Part shown: positions 63,045 through 64,000 of the stretch, piece after piece
How positions within the stretch are numbered: position 1 is the stretch's first letter
Layout of the letters: every line of letters begins with the position of its first letter
Source: Sphingobacterium detergens
GTDB taxonomy: Bacteria; Bacteroidota; Bacteroidia; Sphingobacteriales; Sphingobacteriaceae
Direction of reading: 5' to 3'
DNA length: 64,000 nt
NCBI RefSeq assembly: GCF_003610355.1
Contig: NZ_RAPY01000001.1
Location: 1,612,001-1,676,000, forward strand
Translations under genes and position numbers: made by a program
The notes under the pieces: model-generated
The model's database searches: none
What the model was told of the DNA's origin: nothing
Seen by the model: the letters and a program-made list of their open reading frames with translations, nothing else

Positions 63045-64000
63045 ATGTTAAAAACCTTTATAAATAGACCTGTTCTAGCCACGGTCATTTCTATTATTTT
63101 AGTCATACTGGGCTTGGTGGGATTAAAGCTGCTCCCTGTGTCCCGATTTCCCGAAATTGCACCGCCGAGTGTCCTGGTATCATTGAGTTACCCTGGTGCC
63201 AATGCTGAGACGGTAGCAAAAAGTGTTTTATTGCCGATTGAAGAGGCTATTAATGGTGTGGAAGATATGACCTATATCAAATCGTCTGCTTCCAACTCCG
63301 GTTCGGGTAGTGTGTCCGTCTATTTTAAAACCGGAACAAATCCAGACATTGCCTCGGTCAATGTGCAGACCCGTATCTCCAAAGCGATCAGTTCTATTCC
63401 TGCTGAAGTAAACGAAGCTGGGATTACCGTCATGCCACGCCAGACCGGGGTTATCATGACCATCAATCTTTACTCGGATCATCAAGATAAGGCCTATGAT
63501 GAAACCTTCTTACAAGCTTATGCACAGATCAATCTCATGCGTCCTTTATTACGTGTAGACGGAGTAGCACAAGTATCACGACTCGGAGCAAGGGATTATG
63601 CCATGCGGCTTTGGTTGAATCCAGAAAAGTTGGCCCTTTATAATCTGGTTCCCCAGGACATTATGAATGCCATCAAAGATCAAAACTTTGAGATAGCGCC
63701 AGGTAAATTTGGTGAAACTTCCGATGAGGCATTTGAAACTGTTATTCGACACAAAGGACGCTTTACCACACCCGAAGAATTTCAGGGTATCGTCATCAAG
63801 ACAAACAATGATGGTTCGGTGCTATACCTCAAAGATGTTGCACGCGTAGAATTTGGTGCAACAAATCTCAGTAGTGACAATAAGGTCAATGGTCATCCCG
63901 GACTGACACTCAACCTGACGCAAACCAGTGGTTCCAATGCCCATGATATTGATATCGCTGTTCGGAAAGTACTCCAAGAACAGGCCAAGACATTCCCAAA
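63045..64000 (+). CDS. RND (HAE1) efflux pump, inner-membrane subunit (operon 3, partial)
   Basis: The first 318 codons of a third AcrB-type transporter, still open at the window end. The start FINRPVLATVISIILVILG, EIAPPSVLVSLSYPGANAETV, the PC1-type INGVEDMTYIKSSASNSG and the MRLWLNPEKLALY segment correspond to the other two pumps. Sequence divergence from both suggests a separate subfamily rather than a recent duplication. The channel gene presumably lies beyond the window. Confidence 0.94.
   Translation, partial: MLKTFINRPVLATVISIILVILGLVGLKLLPVSRFPEIAPPSVLVSLSYPGANAETVAKSVLLPIEEAINGVEDMTYIKSSASNSGSGSVSVYFKTGTNPDIASVNVQTRISKAISSIPAEVNEAGITVMPRQTGVIMTINLYSDHQDKAYDETFLQAYAQINLMRPLLRVDGVAQVSRLGARDYAMRLWLNPEKLALYNLVPQDIMNAIKDQNFEIAPGKFGETSDEAFETVIRHKGRFTTPEEFQGIVIKTNNDGSVLYLKDVARVEFGATNLSSDNKVNGHPGLTLNLTQTSGSNAHDIDIAVRKVLQEQAKTFP

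Overview
The window looks like chromosomal DNA of a Bacteroidota bacterium close to Sphingobacterium (Sphingobacteriaceae). The evidence is moderate-to-low GC, Shine-Dalgarno-poor starts, recurrent TTG-N19-21-TAnnTTTG promoters, many lipoproteins, a C-terminal piece of an Oar-like TonB-dependent receptor, beta-barrel proteins ending in aromatic strands, and Bacteroidota-type LytS/LytTR and Crp/Fnr regulators. I see no rRNA, tRNA, CRISPR array or intact insertion sequence.

Layout. 1-6.4 kb: the end of an outer-membrane protein, small lipoproteins, a Crp/Fnr regulator with a guanidinium-type SMR exporter, and a three-gene envelope operon (lipoprotein, beta-barrel protein, S41 peptidase) whose barrel gene is cut by an in-frame TGA. 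6.4-7.4 kb: a gene-poor scar holding the 3' end of a TonB receptor. 7.4-14.2 kb: exported class II cyclic-nucleotide phosphodiesterase, nitroreductase/HxlR divergon, a second Crp/Fnr regulator with a DUF418 membrane protein, a thioredoxin-reductase-like flavoprotein, a methyltransferase and a DUF1349 protein. 14.2-19.7 kb: LuxR regulator, a barrel protein with a kinase-like periplasmic part, and a GHKL ATPase beside a small membrane protein. 19.8-35.5 kb: two complete RND efflux operons, the first behind a TetR regulator and the second behind a LytS/LytTR two-component system. 35.9-43.5 kb: an EamA transporter with a possible attenuator leader, a VOC protein, a DEAD-box helicase, NhaA and an ABC-F ATPase. 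43.6-49.4 kb: an EEP-family hydrolase, a glycosyltransferase/flippase-like/glycosyltransferase cassette and a sterol-desaturase-family enzyme. 49.7-54.4 kb: a TetR-TolC-EmrA-EmrB operon. 54.8-61.4 kb: DoxX-like protein, TPR-like secreted protein, holA, an HsdR-N-like protein, clpP-clpX and AMP nucleosidase. 61.8-64 kb: a third RND operon running off the end.

The main theme is drug and solvent export under local control: three RND systems, one EmrAB-TolC system, an SMR exporter and a DMT transporter. Most sit next to their own regulator, and candidate operators can be read directly. The most striking regulatory observations are two Crp/Fnr genes that each precede the same TTGA-N6-TCAA operator and -7 box with identical spacing, a symmetrical divergent promoter, 21-bp-phased direct repeats downstream of a LytTR gene, and a Pro-Pro-Pro leader peptide ahead of a transporter. 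The most interesting proteins are the kinase-like/beta-barrel fusion, the MORC/MutL-like GHKL ATPase, and an ABC-F protein with one degenerate composite ATP site. No complete novel defence system could be demonstrated.
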